Shown here: in pieces, positions 15,571-23,983 of the stretch | Position numbering within the stretch: position 1 is the first letter of the stretch | How the letters are laid out: each line of letters begins with the position of its first letter | Source of the DNA: VRUE01 sp040879985 | GTDB taxonomy: Bacteria; Actinomycetota; Thermoleophilia; Solirubrobacterales; 70-9 | Length of the DNA stretch: 64,000 nt | NCBI GenBank assembly: GCA_040879985.1 | Contig: JBBDJH010000018.1 | Location: 3,528-67,527 of the forward strand | Reading direction: 5' to 3' | The notes under the pieces: generated by a model | What the model was told of the DNA's origin: nothing | Seen by the model: the letters and a program-made list of their open reading frames with translations, nothing else | The model's database searches: none | Translations under genes and position numbers: made by a program

Positions 15571-15843
15571 ATGGCAACCGTTCGCATCCCACCAGTGCTG
15601 CGCGCCCAGACCGGCGGCCAGACCGAGGTCGAGGCCGGCGGCGCCGACGTCGGCGAGGTGCTGCGGGCGCTGATCGCCGCGCACCCGGCGACCGAGCAGC
15701 AGCTCTTCGGCCCCGAGGGCGACCTCAACCGCTACGTCAACGTCTACCTCAACGACGAGGACGTGCGCGTACTCGACGGCCTGGACACGGGGGTCAAGGA
15801 TGCGGATACCGTGATCATCATGCCCGCCATGGCCGGCGGTTGA
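15571..15843 (+). CDS. cysO: Sulfur carrier protein CysO (ThiS/MoaD fold)
   Basis: A 90-residue ubiquitin-like sulfur carrier ending in MPAMAGG. The terminal Gly-Gly is adenylated and thiocarboxylated by the upstream MoeZ-like enzyme. CysO-thiocarboxylate then gives its sulfur to CysM. Its place next to cysM and mec identifies it as CysO rather than MoaD or ThiS. The ATG at 15571 has a TAGATT box eight bases upstream, so a second, leaderless transcript start within the operon is possible. Confidence 0.92.
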   Translation: MATVRIPPVLRAQTGGQTEVEAGGADVGEVLRALIAAHPATEQQLFGPEGDLNRYVNVYLNDEDVRVLDGLDTGVKDADTVIIMPAMAGG

Positions 15844-15893
15844 GACAGCGATAGCGGCGCTTGAGGTTGTCCTCGGTCGGCCGGCTTTCCATG

Positions 15894-15910
15894 GCTATAC
15901 TTTTTGAAGT
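15894..15910 (+). promoter_or_regulatory. Shared 17-bp cys promoter element, copy 2
   Basis: An exact copy of GCTATACTTTTTGAAGT, 14 bp upstream of the cysM ATG, with GGGAGA between as a ribosome binding site. Here the flanks extend the inverted repeat to TACTT-TTTG-AAGTA. The presence of the same element before both halves of one pathway suggests co-regulation. Confidence 0.65.
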
Positions 15911-15924
15911 AACGGGAGACCGAG

Positions 15925-16890
15925 ATGGCAAGCGACCAGCTACTCAACCGACCCTGCGGGGGGCGCTACGGCGACATCGTCCAGTCGATCGGCAACACGC
16001 CACTGGTCGAGCTGCCTAAGTTCTCGCCGAAGCCCGGCGTCCACATCTTCGCCAAGCTCGAGGGCCGCAACCCGACCGGCTCGGTCAAGGACCGTGTCGC
16101 CAGGTCGATGATCGAGGCGGCCGAGGCCGAGGGGGCGATCGAGCCCGGGCAGACGATCCTCGAGCCGACCTCGGGCAACACCGGCATCTCGCTGGCGATG
16201 ATCTGCCGCCGCAAGGGCTACGACCTCAAGGTCGTGATGCCCGACAACGTGACCAAAGAGCGCACCCAGCTGCTCGAGATGTACGGCGCGGAGATCGTCT
16301 ACTCGGAGGGCGCCAAAGGCTCCAACGGGGCGGTCGAGGTGGCGCTCGAGATGGCCGAGGACTCGCGCTACTACATGCCCTACCAGTACGGCAACGAGGC
16401 CAACCCCCTCGCCCACTACAACGGCACCGCGGTCGAGATCCTCGAAGAGCTCGACGGGGTCGCCGCCTTCGTCGGCGGGCTCGGCACCGGCGGCACGCTG
16501 ATGGGCAACGGGCGGCGGCTCAAGGAGCACGACCCCGAGACGCTGATCGTCGCCGCCGAGCCGATGCAGGGCGAGATGGTCCACGGCCTGCGCTCGCTCG
16601 ACGACGGCTTCATCCCGCCGATCATCGACATCGACCTGCTCGACCGCAAGATCATGGTCTCCAACCGCGACGCGGTCGTCTGGACCCGCAAGCTGCTCGA
16701 CCAGGAGGGCGTCTTCGCCGGCGTCTCCTCCGGCGCGATCGCCCGCATCGCCGTCCGCATCGGCGAGGAGCTCGATGGCGGCAACGTCGTCTTCCTGATC
16801 CCCGACGACGGCTGGAAGTACCTCTCCTCCGGCGTCTACACCCGCCCGATCGATGAGATAGAGAATCTAGATTCCACGGTCTGGTGGTAA
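15925..16890 (+). CDS. cysM: Cysteine synthase CysM, CysO-dependent type
   Basis: A 321-residue PLP enzyme of the cysteine synthase fold. The PLP lysine is K55 in NPTGSVKDR; the substrate loop PTSGNTGISLAM and the phosphate-binding GLGTGGTLMG are clear. In mycobacteria this family uses O-phosphoserine and CysO-thiocarboxylate to form a CysO-cysteine adduct. The C-terminal tail ENLDSTVWW resembles the flexible lid of CysM. The neighbours cysO and mec complete the pathway. The start at 15925 has GGGAGA eight bases upstream. Confidence 0.94.
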   Translation: MASDQLLNRPCGGRYGDIVQSIGNTPLVELPKFSPKPGVHIFAKLEGRNPTGSVKDRVARSMIEAAEAEGAIEPGQTILEPTSGNTGISLAMICRRKGYDLKVVMPDNVTKERTQLLEMYGAEIVYSEGAKGSNGAVEVALEMAEDSRYYMPYQYGNEANPLAHYNGTAVEILEELDGVAAFVGGLGTGGTLMGNGRRLKEHDPETLIVAAEPMQGEMVHGLRSLDDGFIPPIIDIDLLDRKIMVSNRDAVVWTRKLLDQEGVFAGVSSGAIARIAVRIGEELDGGNVVFLIPDDGWKYLSSGVYTRPIDEIENLDSTVWW

Positions 16891-17286
16891 ATGAGGATCC
16901 CTCGGCAGCTGGTCGATGAGATCGTCGCCCATGCCCGGGGGGATCTGCCCAACGAGTGTTGCGGGATGGTCGGCGGTGGCGACGGTGCCGCGGCGACCGT
17001 GTACCGGGCGGAGAATGCCGAGGCGAGCCCGCTGCGCTACTCGATCGACGCCAGGGAGCAGTTTCGCCTGATGAAGGAGATCGAAGCGGCCGGGGAGGAG
17101 CTGGTGGCGATCTACCACTCGCACACGAAGAGCGCCGCGTACCCCTCGCAGACCGACGTCAACCTGGCCGGCTGGCCGGAAGCGGTCTACCTGATCGTCT
17201 CGCTGGCCGAACCGGACGCCCCCGATCTCAAGGGCTTCTGGATCAAGGACGGACAGATCTCGGAGGCCGAACTTGTCGTCGGGTAG
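16891..17286 (+). CDS. mec: CysO-cysteine peptidase Mec (JAMM metalloprotease)
   Basis: A 131-residue zinc isopeptidase-like enzyme that releases free cysteine from the CysO-Cys adduct and regenerates CysO-GG. The JAMM motif is complete: E22, then H76-S-H78 followed by S86 and D89 (HxHx7Sx2D). The ATG begins directly after the cysM stop, so the pair is co-transcribed. The order cysM-mec supports a full thiocarboxylate route to cysteine. Confidence 0.93.
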   Translation: MRIPRQLVDEIVAHARGDLPNECCGMVGGGDGAAATVYRAENAEASPLRYSIDAREQFRLMKEIEAAGEELVAIYHSHTKSAAYPSQTDVNLAGWPEAVYLIVSLAEPDAPDLKGFWIKDGQISEAELVVG

Positions 17287-17503
17287 CGGCAAGCTGGTCA
17301 AGGTCGCCTACGGCCAGAACCAGGCCGAGGCCGAGATGATCCAGGGCCTGCTCTCCGAGCACGGCATCCCGAGCATGCTCAAGCGCGCAGCGGGCTTTGA
17401 CGTGCCCGACTTCCTCGCCGCCGGCCCGCGCCAGATCCTCGTCGCCGAGGAGGCCGCCGAGCAAGCACGCGAAGTGCTCGAGGGCACGCCGGGCGCGAGC
17501 TAG
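17273..17503 (+). CDS. DUF2007-type small protein
   Basis: A 76-residue protein with the compact fold of DUF2007 (AEAEMIQGLLSEHGIPSML, then ILVAEEAAEQAREVL). These proteins, sometimes called putative signal-transducing proteins, have no assigned biochemical role. The TTG start at 17273 lies 14 bp inside the end of mec, so translation is coupled and it belongs to the cysM-mec transcript. It ends by overlapping the convergent gene by 4 bp. Confidence 0.75.
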   Translation: MSSGSGKLVKVAYGQNQAEAEMIQGLLSEHGIPSMLKRAAGFDVPDFLAAGPRQILVAEEAAEQAREVLEGTPGAS

Positions 17504-18168
17504 CCGGTTCCGGGGCGGGCTATTGCTCGCAGTTGGTCGCGCCAGGCCGCCTCGATTTCGCCGATCCTCGCGTCGAAGGCCGCTTCGAGGGTGGGGGTCG
17601 AGCCGCCGGGATGGATCTGCAGGGCGAGGCGGTCGCAGGCGTCCGCGCCGCGTTCGCTCTCGAGCAGATCGAAGATCGTGCCGCCGAGGATCACCGCGTC
17701 GCGGCGGGAGGGCGGGAAGGACGGCCCGCCGCTCTCGCGCAGGCGCCTGATCACCGCCGCCCGGTAGAGGCCGACCTGGCGGGCGAAGTACTGCGCGGCG
17801 CCCTCGACCAGCCAGGCCCAGCCGAGGTAGCGGAGGAAACGCCGCGGCGTCCATGACGGCGGCAGGTCCGGGTTGTTGGCGGCGATCACGAGCTGTGCGT
17901 AGAGGCGCTCGGCGGTTCCGCGCAGCGCTTCGAGCGAGTCGTCGCCCGCGGCGCGCCGCTCCATGTGCGGGTCGTTGAGCACGTGCAGCTCGGTTGCCAT
18001 CGCCCAGCCGGCCAGGTAGCGCCGTCCGGCGGGCGCCGCCGACCAGCGCGCCGCCGGCAGGAACGGGTGGGCGAGGGAGAGCATCAGCGGGTTGCCGTGG
18101 ACGACCACGGTGACTTCGCCGGGGACGGCCGCGAAGCGGTCCTCGAGGCGCAGCCGCAGTTCCTCCAT
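17500..18168 (-). CDS. Peptidase MA-like protein, apparently degenerate active site
   Basis: From the first canonical ATG at 18168 the protein is 222 residues. Coding character continues upstream in frame to a stop at 18267: the extra residues include PWVETHSLSFTARHDSGDTAFAERSLDRM, which resembles the first strand and helix of gluzincin (peptidase MA) domains. The extension has no ATG, GTG or TTG; an ATC at 18255 is the nearest near-cognate codon. The later WLVEGAAQYFARQVG resembles the third zinc-ligand helix (WLxEGxA.Y), but the expected HExxH position reads LYAQLVIAANN, so it is probably not a metalloprotease. It faces DUF2007 convergently. Confidence 0.6.
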   Translation of the reverse strand: MEELRLRLEDRFAAVPGEVTVVVHGNPLMLSLAHPFLPAARWSAAPAGRRYLAGWAMATELHVLNDPHMERRAAGDDSLEALRGTAERLYAQLVIAANNPDLPPSWTPRRFLRYLGWAWLVEGAAQYFARQVGLYRAAVIRRLRESGGPSFPPSRRDAVILGGTIFDLLESERGADACDRLALQIHPGGSTPTLEAAFDARIGEIEAAWRDQLRAIARPGTG

Positions 18169-18278
18169 CCGGTCCAGCGAACGCTCGGCGAAGGCGGTGT
18201 CGCCGCTGTCGTGGCGGGCCGTAAAGCTGAGCGAATGAGTCTCGACCCAAGGGATGGGCCGAGCCTACTAGGGCAGGC

Positions 18279-18908
18279 TCAGACCAGGACTGGTTCGGAC
18301 GACGTGCAGACTGAGTGGATCTCCGAGCGGGCGCGGTCGAACTCCTCGTCGGCCATTACCGGGGTGCCCTCGAAGGGCAGCTCGCGGTCGATCTCGACCC
18401 AGGAGCGGCAGCCGTGGTACTCCTCGCGGACCCGGACCGTGACCGGCCGCGGGATGCGGTGGACCCGCAGCAGCAGGATGTGCAGCGGGTGACGCCGCTT
18501 CCAGTTGAGGCGCTTCTCGGCGTAGTCGGGGGTCCAGACGTAATAGGGCGAGAGGTCGTCGACGACGCGCGGGTTGTCGATCGTCAGGTGATCGGTCACC
18601 TCGGCCCAGCAGCGCAGCCGGACGCGGTCGGGCTGGGGGATGCCGCCGTCCTGGATCAGCGCCGCGGGGGGCGGTTCCTCGTCGGGCCAGACGCCCTCCT
18701 CGAGCGCGCGGCGCAGCTCGGGATGGTGCGACTCGCGGACCAGGTTGTTGCGCTGGTGGTCGAAGGTCGGATAGAGGAAGAAGCGCTCGTGGTCGAGCTC
18801 GAAGTTCTTGTTCTCCTCGCGGATGCCGCCCTTGCGCAGGGTAAGCAGCTGCTCGCCCTCGGCGAGAGCGCGCACCGTTACAGCCCATTCCTTTAATGCG
18901 ATCGGCAT
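18279..18908 (-). CDS. DUF1802 family protein
   Basis: A 209-residue protein with the DUF1802 hallmarks: IALKEWAVTVRALAEGEQLLTLRKGGI at the N-terminus and FFLYPTFDHQRNNLV shortly after. No catalytic function is established for the family. The ATG at 18908 gives MPIALKEW; 41 further in-frame codons upstream are not conserved. It stands alone between the peptidase-like gene and the hydantoinase operon, which ends 136 bp upstream; that gap holds nothing I can identify. Confidence 0.75.
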   Translation of the reverse strand: MPIALKEWAVTVRALAEGEQLLTLRKGGIREENKNFELDHERFFLYPTFDHQRNNLVRESHHPELRRALEEGVWPDEEPPPAALIQDGGIPQPDRVRLRCWAEVTDHLTIDNPRVVDDLSPYYVWTPDYAEKRLNWKRRHPLHILLLRVHRIPRPVTVRVREEYHGCRSWVEIDRELPFEGTPVMADEEFDRARSEIHSVCTSSEPVLV

Positions 18909-19044
18909 ATAGATTCGTACCTGAGAAGGTCGGTGATTCGTGAGACCGGGTGGTTGGCGCCTAAGACCCCTGTCCAGGCGAGAGCCCCGCCCAAGGCAGT
19001 GCAGTCTAGAGCAGCGCGGCCGAATCGCCAAATTAAAATGTCGT

Positions 19045-20562
19045 TCAGCCGGACATCGGTCCGAAAGCGCCGCCCCCCGGGGTCTCGATCCGCAGCCTGT
19101 CGCCGGCCCGCAGGCGGCCCTCGCTCTTGCCGGGCAGCGGTTCTCCGTTGAGCGAGTCGGCGCCCGTCTGTCCGTCGCCGCCGCCCTCGCGGCCGCGCGG
19201 CGGGTGGCGGCGCCGCTCGCCGATCAGGGTGTAGCGCATCGGCGCCAGCGCTTCGATCTCGCGGACGATCCCCTCGCCGCCAGGCCGCGCCCCGTCGCCG
19301 CCGCTGCCGCGGCGCAGCGCCAGCTCGCGCACGCGCAGCGGGAACTCGCTCTCCAGCGCCTCGACCGGGGTGTTGAGCGTGTTCGACATCGCCACGTGGA
19401 TCGCCGACGGGCCGGCGGCATCGGGGCAGCCTCCCTGGCCGCCGCCGAGCGTCTCGTAGTAGGTGAAGCCCTCGCCGGCGAGGGTCAGGTTGTTCATCGT
19501 GCCCTGGCCCTGGGCGGGCGCCGGCCGGGCCCCGGCCAGGGCGGCGATCGTCAGGTCGGCGACGCGGCTCGAGGTCTCGACGTTGCCGGCCGCGACGGCC
19601 GCCGGGAAGCGGGCGTTGAGCAGGCAGCCTTCGGGGGCGATCACCTCGATCGGCCGGTAGGCGCCGGCCGAGGGTGGGGCGTCGGGGTCGGTCAGCGCCC
19701 GCACGGCGAAGAAGGCCGCCGACTTGGTCACCGAGAGGGGGCAGTTGAGGTTGCCGTCGATCTGGGCGTCGGTGCCGCTGAAGTCGAGCACCAGCCGGTC
19801 CCCGTGGATCGTCGCTTGGAGCCGCAGGGCGACGTCGCGCGGTTCGCCGTCGCCGTCGTCCTCGAGGACATCCGAGGCGCCGTAGGTCCCGTCGGGCAGC
19901 GCCGCGAGGGCGGCCCGGGTGCGGCGCTCCGCGTAGGCGAGGATCGCCGCCATTCCGGACCGCAGGCGTTCGCGGCCGTGGCGCTCGGCCAGCTCGCCGA
20001 GGCGCAGCTCGCCGATCCGGTTGGCCGCGGCCTGGGCGCGCAGATCGGCGAGGCGCTGGCGGGGTGAGCGCATCCGCGCCGCGAGCCGCTCGAGCTCGCC
20101 CGGCTCGACCCTGGTCGGCGGGATCACGACCCCCTCCTCCTCGAGCGTCCGCGACCGCGCGGGCATGCCGGCCGGGCTGGGGCCGCCGATGTCGGCGTGG
20201 TGGGCGCGGCAGGCGGCAAAGCCGAGTAGCTCGCCGGCGGCGAAGACCGGCGAGATCAGGGTCACGTCGGGCAGGTGGGTGCCGCCGCGGTAGGGGTCGT
20301 TGAGGATCCAGGCGTCGCCGGCGCGGTGCTCCTCGTCGAGCACGGCGGCGACCGCATCCGGCATCGAACCGAGGTGGACGGGAATGTGCTCGGCCTGCAT
20401 GACCAGCTCGCCCGCGGCGTCGAAGAGCGCCGTCGAGCAGTCGCGGCGCTCCTTGATGTTGGCCGAGTAGGCGGAGCGGATCAAGGTCGCGCCCATCTCG
20501 TCGCAAACGGCGCGCAGGCCGCCGATCATCACCTGCAGGTCGACCGGGTCGAGTCCCGTCAT
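19045..20562 (-). CDS. hyuB: Hydantoinase B/oxoprolinase subunit
   Basis: A 505-residue HyuB-family protein. Typical blocks are ATLIRSAYSANIKERRDCSTALFD, HIPVHLGSMPDAV, NDPYRGGTHLPDVTL and YYETLGGGQGG. With HyuA it forms an ATP-dependent amidohydrolase acting on hydantoins, 5-oxoproline or related cyclic amides; the substrate cannot be told from sequence. The ATG at 20562 overlaps the hyuA stop (ATGA), so the two subunits are translated together. It is the last gene of a five-gene minus-strand operon. Confidence 0.92.
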   Translation of the reverse strand: MTGLDPVDLQVMIGGLRAVCDEMGATLIRSAYSANIKERRDCSTALFDAAGELVMQAEHIPVHLGSMPDAVAAVLDEEHRAGDAWILNDPYRGGTHLPDVTLISPVFAAGELLGFAACRAHHADIGGPSPAGMPARSRTLEEEGVVIPPTRVEPGELERLAARMRSPRQRLADLRAQAAANRIGELRLGELAERHGRERLRSGMAAILAYAERRTRAALAALPDGTYGASDVLEDDGDGEPRDVALRLQATIHGDRLVLDFSGTDAQIDGNLNCPLSVTKSAAFFAVRALTDPDAPPSAGAYRPIEVIAPEGCLLNARFPAAVAAGNVETSSRVADLTIAALAGARPAPAQGQGTMNNLTLAGEGFTYYETLGGGQGGCPDAAGPSAIHVAMSNTLNTPVEALESEFPLRVRELALRRGSGGDGARPGGEGIVREIEALAPMRYTLIGERRRHPPRGREGGGDGQTGADSLNGEPLPGKSEGRLRAGDRLRIETPGGGAFGPMSG

Positions 20563-22538
20563 CGTCCCCGCCCTGCCTCGATCGTGCCGGCCCCGTCGAC
20601 CTCGGCGTTCCATCCCGGCGGGACGACGAAGGTCGCCTCGGGCAGCTCGAAGACGACCGGGCCGGCGGCGCTGAGCCCGGCCGGGGGCTCGCCGCGCAGC
20701 ACCGGCGTCTCCAGCCAGGCGCCGTCGAAGCGCACCGGGCGTTTGCCCTCGCGCAGGCGACCCGTCGGGGCCGCGGCGGGACGGGGCCGCGGGCCTGGCG
20801 CCACCAGGGCGAGGCGGATGTGGACGAGGACAACCTCGCCCTCGGGATCGCGGTGGCCGTAGCGCCGCTCGTGCGCCCCCTCGAAGCGCGCCGCGAGCTC
20901 GGCCGGGTCGGGGCGGGTCGTTCCCGGGACCGGCAGCTCGAAGGCCTGGCCGGCGTAGCGCATCTCGTAGACCACCTCGGTCTCGCTGCCCTCCGTGTCG
21001 CCGTCGATCCGGGCGGCCAGCTCGTCGACCTCGGCGGCGATCCGCGCCGCGCTGAGCTCGGCGCCGCTCAGCATCACCGTGCGGGTGGTGTCGCGGCGGC
21101 GGTCGGAGGCGCAGAGGCCGAGGGCCGAGAGGACGCCGCCGGCGCGCGGGCAGAGGATGCGCTCGATGCCGAGCTCGGCGGCGATCGCCGCCGCGTGCAT
21201 CGGTCCGGCGCCGCCGAAGGGCAGCAGGGCGAAGCGGCGCGGGTCGACGCCGCGCTCGACCGTGACCACGCGCAGCGCCCGCACCATCTCCTGGTCGGCG
21301 ACCCGCACGATCCCCTCCGCGGTCTCCAGGGCGCCGAGGCCGAGCGACTCGGCCAGCACATCGATCGCGGCGCCGGCCGCGTCGCGGTCGAGCCCGACGC
21401 CGCCGGCCAGGGTCGAGTCGGCGGCGAGCCTGCCGAGCAGCAGGTTCGCGTCGGTGACCGTCGGCTCGGTTCCGCCGCGTCCGTAGCAGGCGGGCCCCGG
21501 CTCGGCGCCCGCCGAGCGCGGCCCGACCCGCAGCGCCCCGCCGGGGTCGCGCCAGCCGATCGAACCGCCGCCGGCGCCGACGGTGTGCACGTCGACCATC
21601 GGCAGCTGGATCGTGCGGCCGCCGATCCGGCGCGAGTCGGTTCGCCTGACGTCGCCCCCCTCGACCACGCAGACGTCGCAGGAGGTGCCGCCCATGTCGA
21701 GGCCGAGGGCGTTGCCGCCGGCGCCGATCCGGGCGATCAGCCCGGCGCCGACAGCGCCGCCGGCCGGACCGGAGAGGACGCTCCAGGCCCCGGCCTTCGC
21801 CGCCCGGCCGGCGTCCGCGACGCCGCCGGAGGACTGCATGACGAGCGGGGGCGGCAGCCCGGCGTTCGACGCGGCGCCGCCGAGCCGGTCCAGGTAGCGA
21901 CCGAGCAGCGGCGAAAGGTAGGCGTCGATCGTCGTCGTCGAGCAGCGCTCGTACTCGCGGAAGCGGGGCAGGACCTCGTGCGAGGCCGAGACGTGGACGC
22001 CGGGCAGGCGGCTGCCCAGATGCTCGGCGATCGCCCGCTCGTGGCTGGGATCGAGGTAGGAGAAGAGCAGGCAGATCGCGACCGACTCGGCGCCGCTCGC
22101 GGCGATCAGCGCCGCGAGGCGCTCGGCCTCGCCGCCGGCCAGCGGCTCGACCACGCCCTCCGGCCCGACCCGCTCGGCCGCCTCGAAGCGCAGCGCGGGC
22201 TCGACCAGCGGCGCCGGCTTGGGACTGCAGAGCCGGTAGAGGTCAGGGCGGTCCTGGCGGCCGATCTCGAGCAGGTCGGCGAAGCCCGCGGTGGCGATCA
22301 GGGCGGTGCGCGCACCGCGTTCCTCGAGCAGCGCGTTGGTGCCGACGGTCATCCCGTGGGCGAAGGATTCGACCGCGGCGGGCTCGGCGCCCGCTCGTCG
22401 CAGCACCTGCTCGACCGCGGCGATCACCGCCACCGACTGGTCCTCCGGCGTGGTCGGCAGCTTCGCGGTGTGCAGCGTCTCGCCGTCGAAGAGCACGGCG
22501 TCGGTGAAGGTGCCGCCGACGTCGACTCCCAGCAGCAC
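20559..22538 (-). CDS. hyuA: Hydantoinase A/oxoprolinase subunit
   Basis: A 659-residue HyuA-family ATPase subunit. It begins with the actin-like phosphate-binding motif LLGVDVGGTFTDAVLFD. It continues with AHGMTVGTNALLEERGA, VLSGPAGGAVGAGLIA and LDMGGTSCDVCVVEGG, all diagnostic. The GTG at 22538 directly follows the nadB stop TAG without a gap. HyuA and HyuB together hydrolyse a cyclic amide using ATP. Linkage to an aspartate oxidase gene may indicate amino-acid ring metabolism. Confidence 0.93.
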   Translation of the reverse strand: MLLGVDVGGTFTDAVLFDGETLHTAKLPTTPEDQSVAVIAAVEQVLRRAGAEPAAVESFAHGMTVGTNALLEERGARTALIATAGFADLLEIGRQDRPDLYRLCSPKPAPLVEPALRFEAAERVGPEGVVEPLAGGEAERLAALIAASGAESVAICLLFSYLDPSHERAIAEHLGSRLPGVHVSASHEVLPRFREYERCSTTTIDAYLSPLLGRYLDRLGGAASNAGLPPPLVMQSSGGVADAGRAAKAGAWSVLSGPAGGAVGAGLIARIGAGGNALGLDMGGTSCDVCVVEGGDVRRTDSRRIGGRTIQLPMVDVHTVGAGGGSIGWRDPGGALRVGPRSAGAEPGPACYGRGGTEPTVTDANLLLGRLAADSTLAGGVGLDRDAAGAAIDVLAESLGLGALETAEGIVRVADQEMVRALRVVTVERGVDPRRFALLPFGGAGPMHAAAIAAELGIERILCPRAGGVLSALGLCASDRRRDTTRTVMLSGAELSAARIAAEVDELAARIDGDTEGSETEVVYEMRYAGQAFELPVPGTTRPDPAELAARFEGAHERRYGHRDPEGEVVLVHIRLALVAPGPRPRPAAAPTGRLREGKRPVRFDGAWLETPVLRGEPPAGLSAAGPVVFELPEATFVVPPGWNAEVDGAGTIEAGRGR

Positions 22539-23981
22539 CTATCTCCATTCCTCGCGGCGGGTTGCGCCGTCAGCGCCGAGCACGATGTGGATGCCGTCGA
22601 GCGCCGGGTCGAGGTCGGGGCGATCGGCGCGCAGGTGGCCGCCGCGCGACTCGGCCCGCTCCAGAGCGCAGGTCGCGATCGCCGCGGCGAGCGGGTAGGG
22701 GTCGGCGCGGAGCTCGTGCAGTTGCTGCTCGGTGCGCAGCGGACCGGCCAGCCGCCAGATTGCGTCCCGGGTCGCCTCGGTCGGCGCTCGGAAGCGCCGG
22801 CCGGAGGGCGCCGGGCGATCGCTCGCCGCCGTCTCCGCGAGGGCGGCGCGGGCCGTTCGGCCGGCGAAGACGAAGCACTCGCTGAGCGAGTTGGAGGCGA
22901 GGCGGTTGGCGCCGTGCAGGCCGGTGCAGGAGCACTCGCCGACCGCGTACAGGCCCGGCAGCGAGGAGCGGCCGTCGAGGTCGACCGCGACCCCGCCCAT
23001 CGTGTAGTGGGCGGCCGGGGCGACCGGGACCGGCTCGGCGCCGGGGTCGAGCCCGGCCTCGCGCAGCGACTCGAAGACGTTGGGGAAGTGGCTGGGGTCG
23101 ACCTCGCGCAGATCGAGCTGGACGCTGCCGCCGCCGTCGGCCTCGATCCGGTCGAGGATCGCCGCGGTGACCGCGTCGCGGGGAGCCAGCTCATCGGTGA
23201 AGCGGCGTCCGCCGGCGTCGAGCAGGGCCGCCCCCTCGCCGCGGACGGCCTCGGTGATCAGCCGGCCGTCGAAGCGGCTGTTCGGCAGGGCCAGCGCGGT
23301 CGGGTGGAACTGGCAGAACTCGAGGTCGGCCAGATCGGCGCCCGCTGCGGCGGCGAGGACCGGTCCGGCGCCGATCGCCCCCCGGGGATTGGTCGTGCGG
23401 CGCCAGAGCGCCGCGGCGCCGCCGGTTGCCAGCACCGTTGCCGCGGCGCCGATCGGCCCGGCCTCGGTCAGCAGCCCGTGACAGCGCTCGCCGTCGCTCC
23501 ACAGCGCCACCGCCGAGGTCTTCTCGCGGACGGCGATGCGCGGCTCGGCGGCGACCATCGCCGCCAGCTTCGAGGTGATCTCGTGCCCGGTCTGGCTGCC
23601 GCCGGCGTGGACGATGCGGCGGCGCGTGTGGCCGCCCTCGAGGCCGAGCGCCAGCTCGCCGGCGTCGCCGGCGAGGTCGAACTCGACCCCGCGCCGGCGC
23701 AGCTCGCGCACCGCATCGGGCGCCTCCTCGACCAGCGTTCGCACCGCCGAGGGGCGGCAGAGGGTGCGTCCGGCGGCGATCGTGTCGGCGGCGTGTCGGG
23801 CCGGCGAGTCGCCGGGCTCGAGTGCGGCGGCGAGGCCGCCCTGGGCCCAGAAGCTGGCGCTGAGCGAGAGCGGAGTGCGCGAGACCAGGCAGACCGCCGC
23901 GCCCTGCTCCGCCGCGCGCAGCGCCGTCCAGAGCCCAGCTGCGCCGCCGCCGACGACGGCGACGTCGCACTCGGTCCGAAT
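22539..23981 (-). CDS. nadB: L-aspartate oxidase, non-canonical start
   Basis: A FAD-dependent oxidase that makes iminoaspartate for NAD synthesis. Coding continuity includes the FAD loop AVVGGGAAGLW and the SFWAQGGLAAAL block, then FHPTALALPNS, LITEAVRGEGA, FTDELAPRDAV, HYTMGGVAV and GECSCTGLHGANRLASNSL. The first canonical start is a GTG at 23744, which would remove the whole FAD-binding loop. In-frame near-cognate codons are ATT at 23981 (giving about 480 residues) and ATA at 23987, the latter overlapping the upstream stop as ATAA. I place the start at 23981 by inference. No nadA or nadC is adjacent. Confidence 0.85.
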   Translation of the reverse strand: MRTECDVAVVGGGAAGLWTALRAAEQGAAVCLVSRTPLSLSASFWAQGGLAAALEPGDSPARHAADTIAAGRTLCRPSAVRTLVEEAPDAVRELRRRGVEFDLAGDAGELALGLEGGHTRRRIVHAGGSQTGHEITSKLAAMVAAEPRIAVREKTSAVALWSDGERCHGLLTEAGPIGAAATVLATGGAAALWRRTTNPRGAIGAGPVLAAAAGADLADLEFCQFHPTALALPNSRFDGRLITEAVRGEGAALLDAGGRRFTDELAPRDAVTAAILDRIEADGGGSVQLDLREVDPSHFPNVFESLREAGLDPGAEPVPVAPAAHYTMGGVAVDLDGRSSLPGLYAVGECSCTGLHGANRLASNSLSECFVFAGRTARAALAETAASDRPAPSGRRFRAPTEATRDAIWRLAGPLRTEQQLHELRADPYPLAAAIATCALERAESRGGHLRADRPDLDPALDGIHIVLGADGATRREEWR

Positions 23982-23983
23982 CG

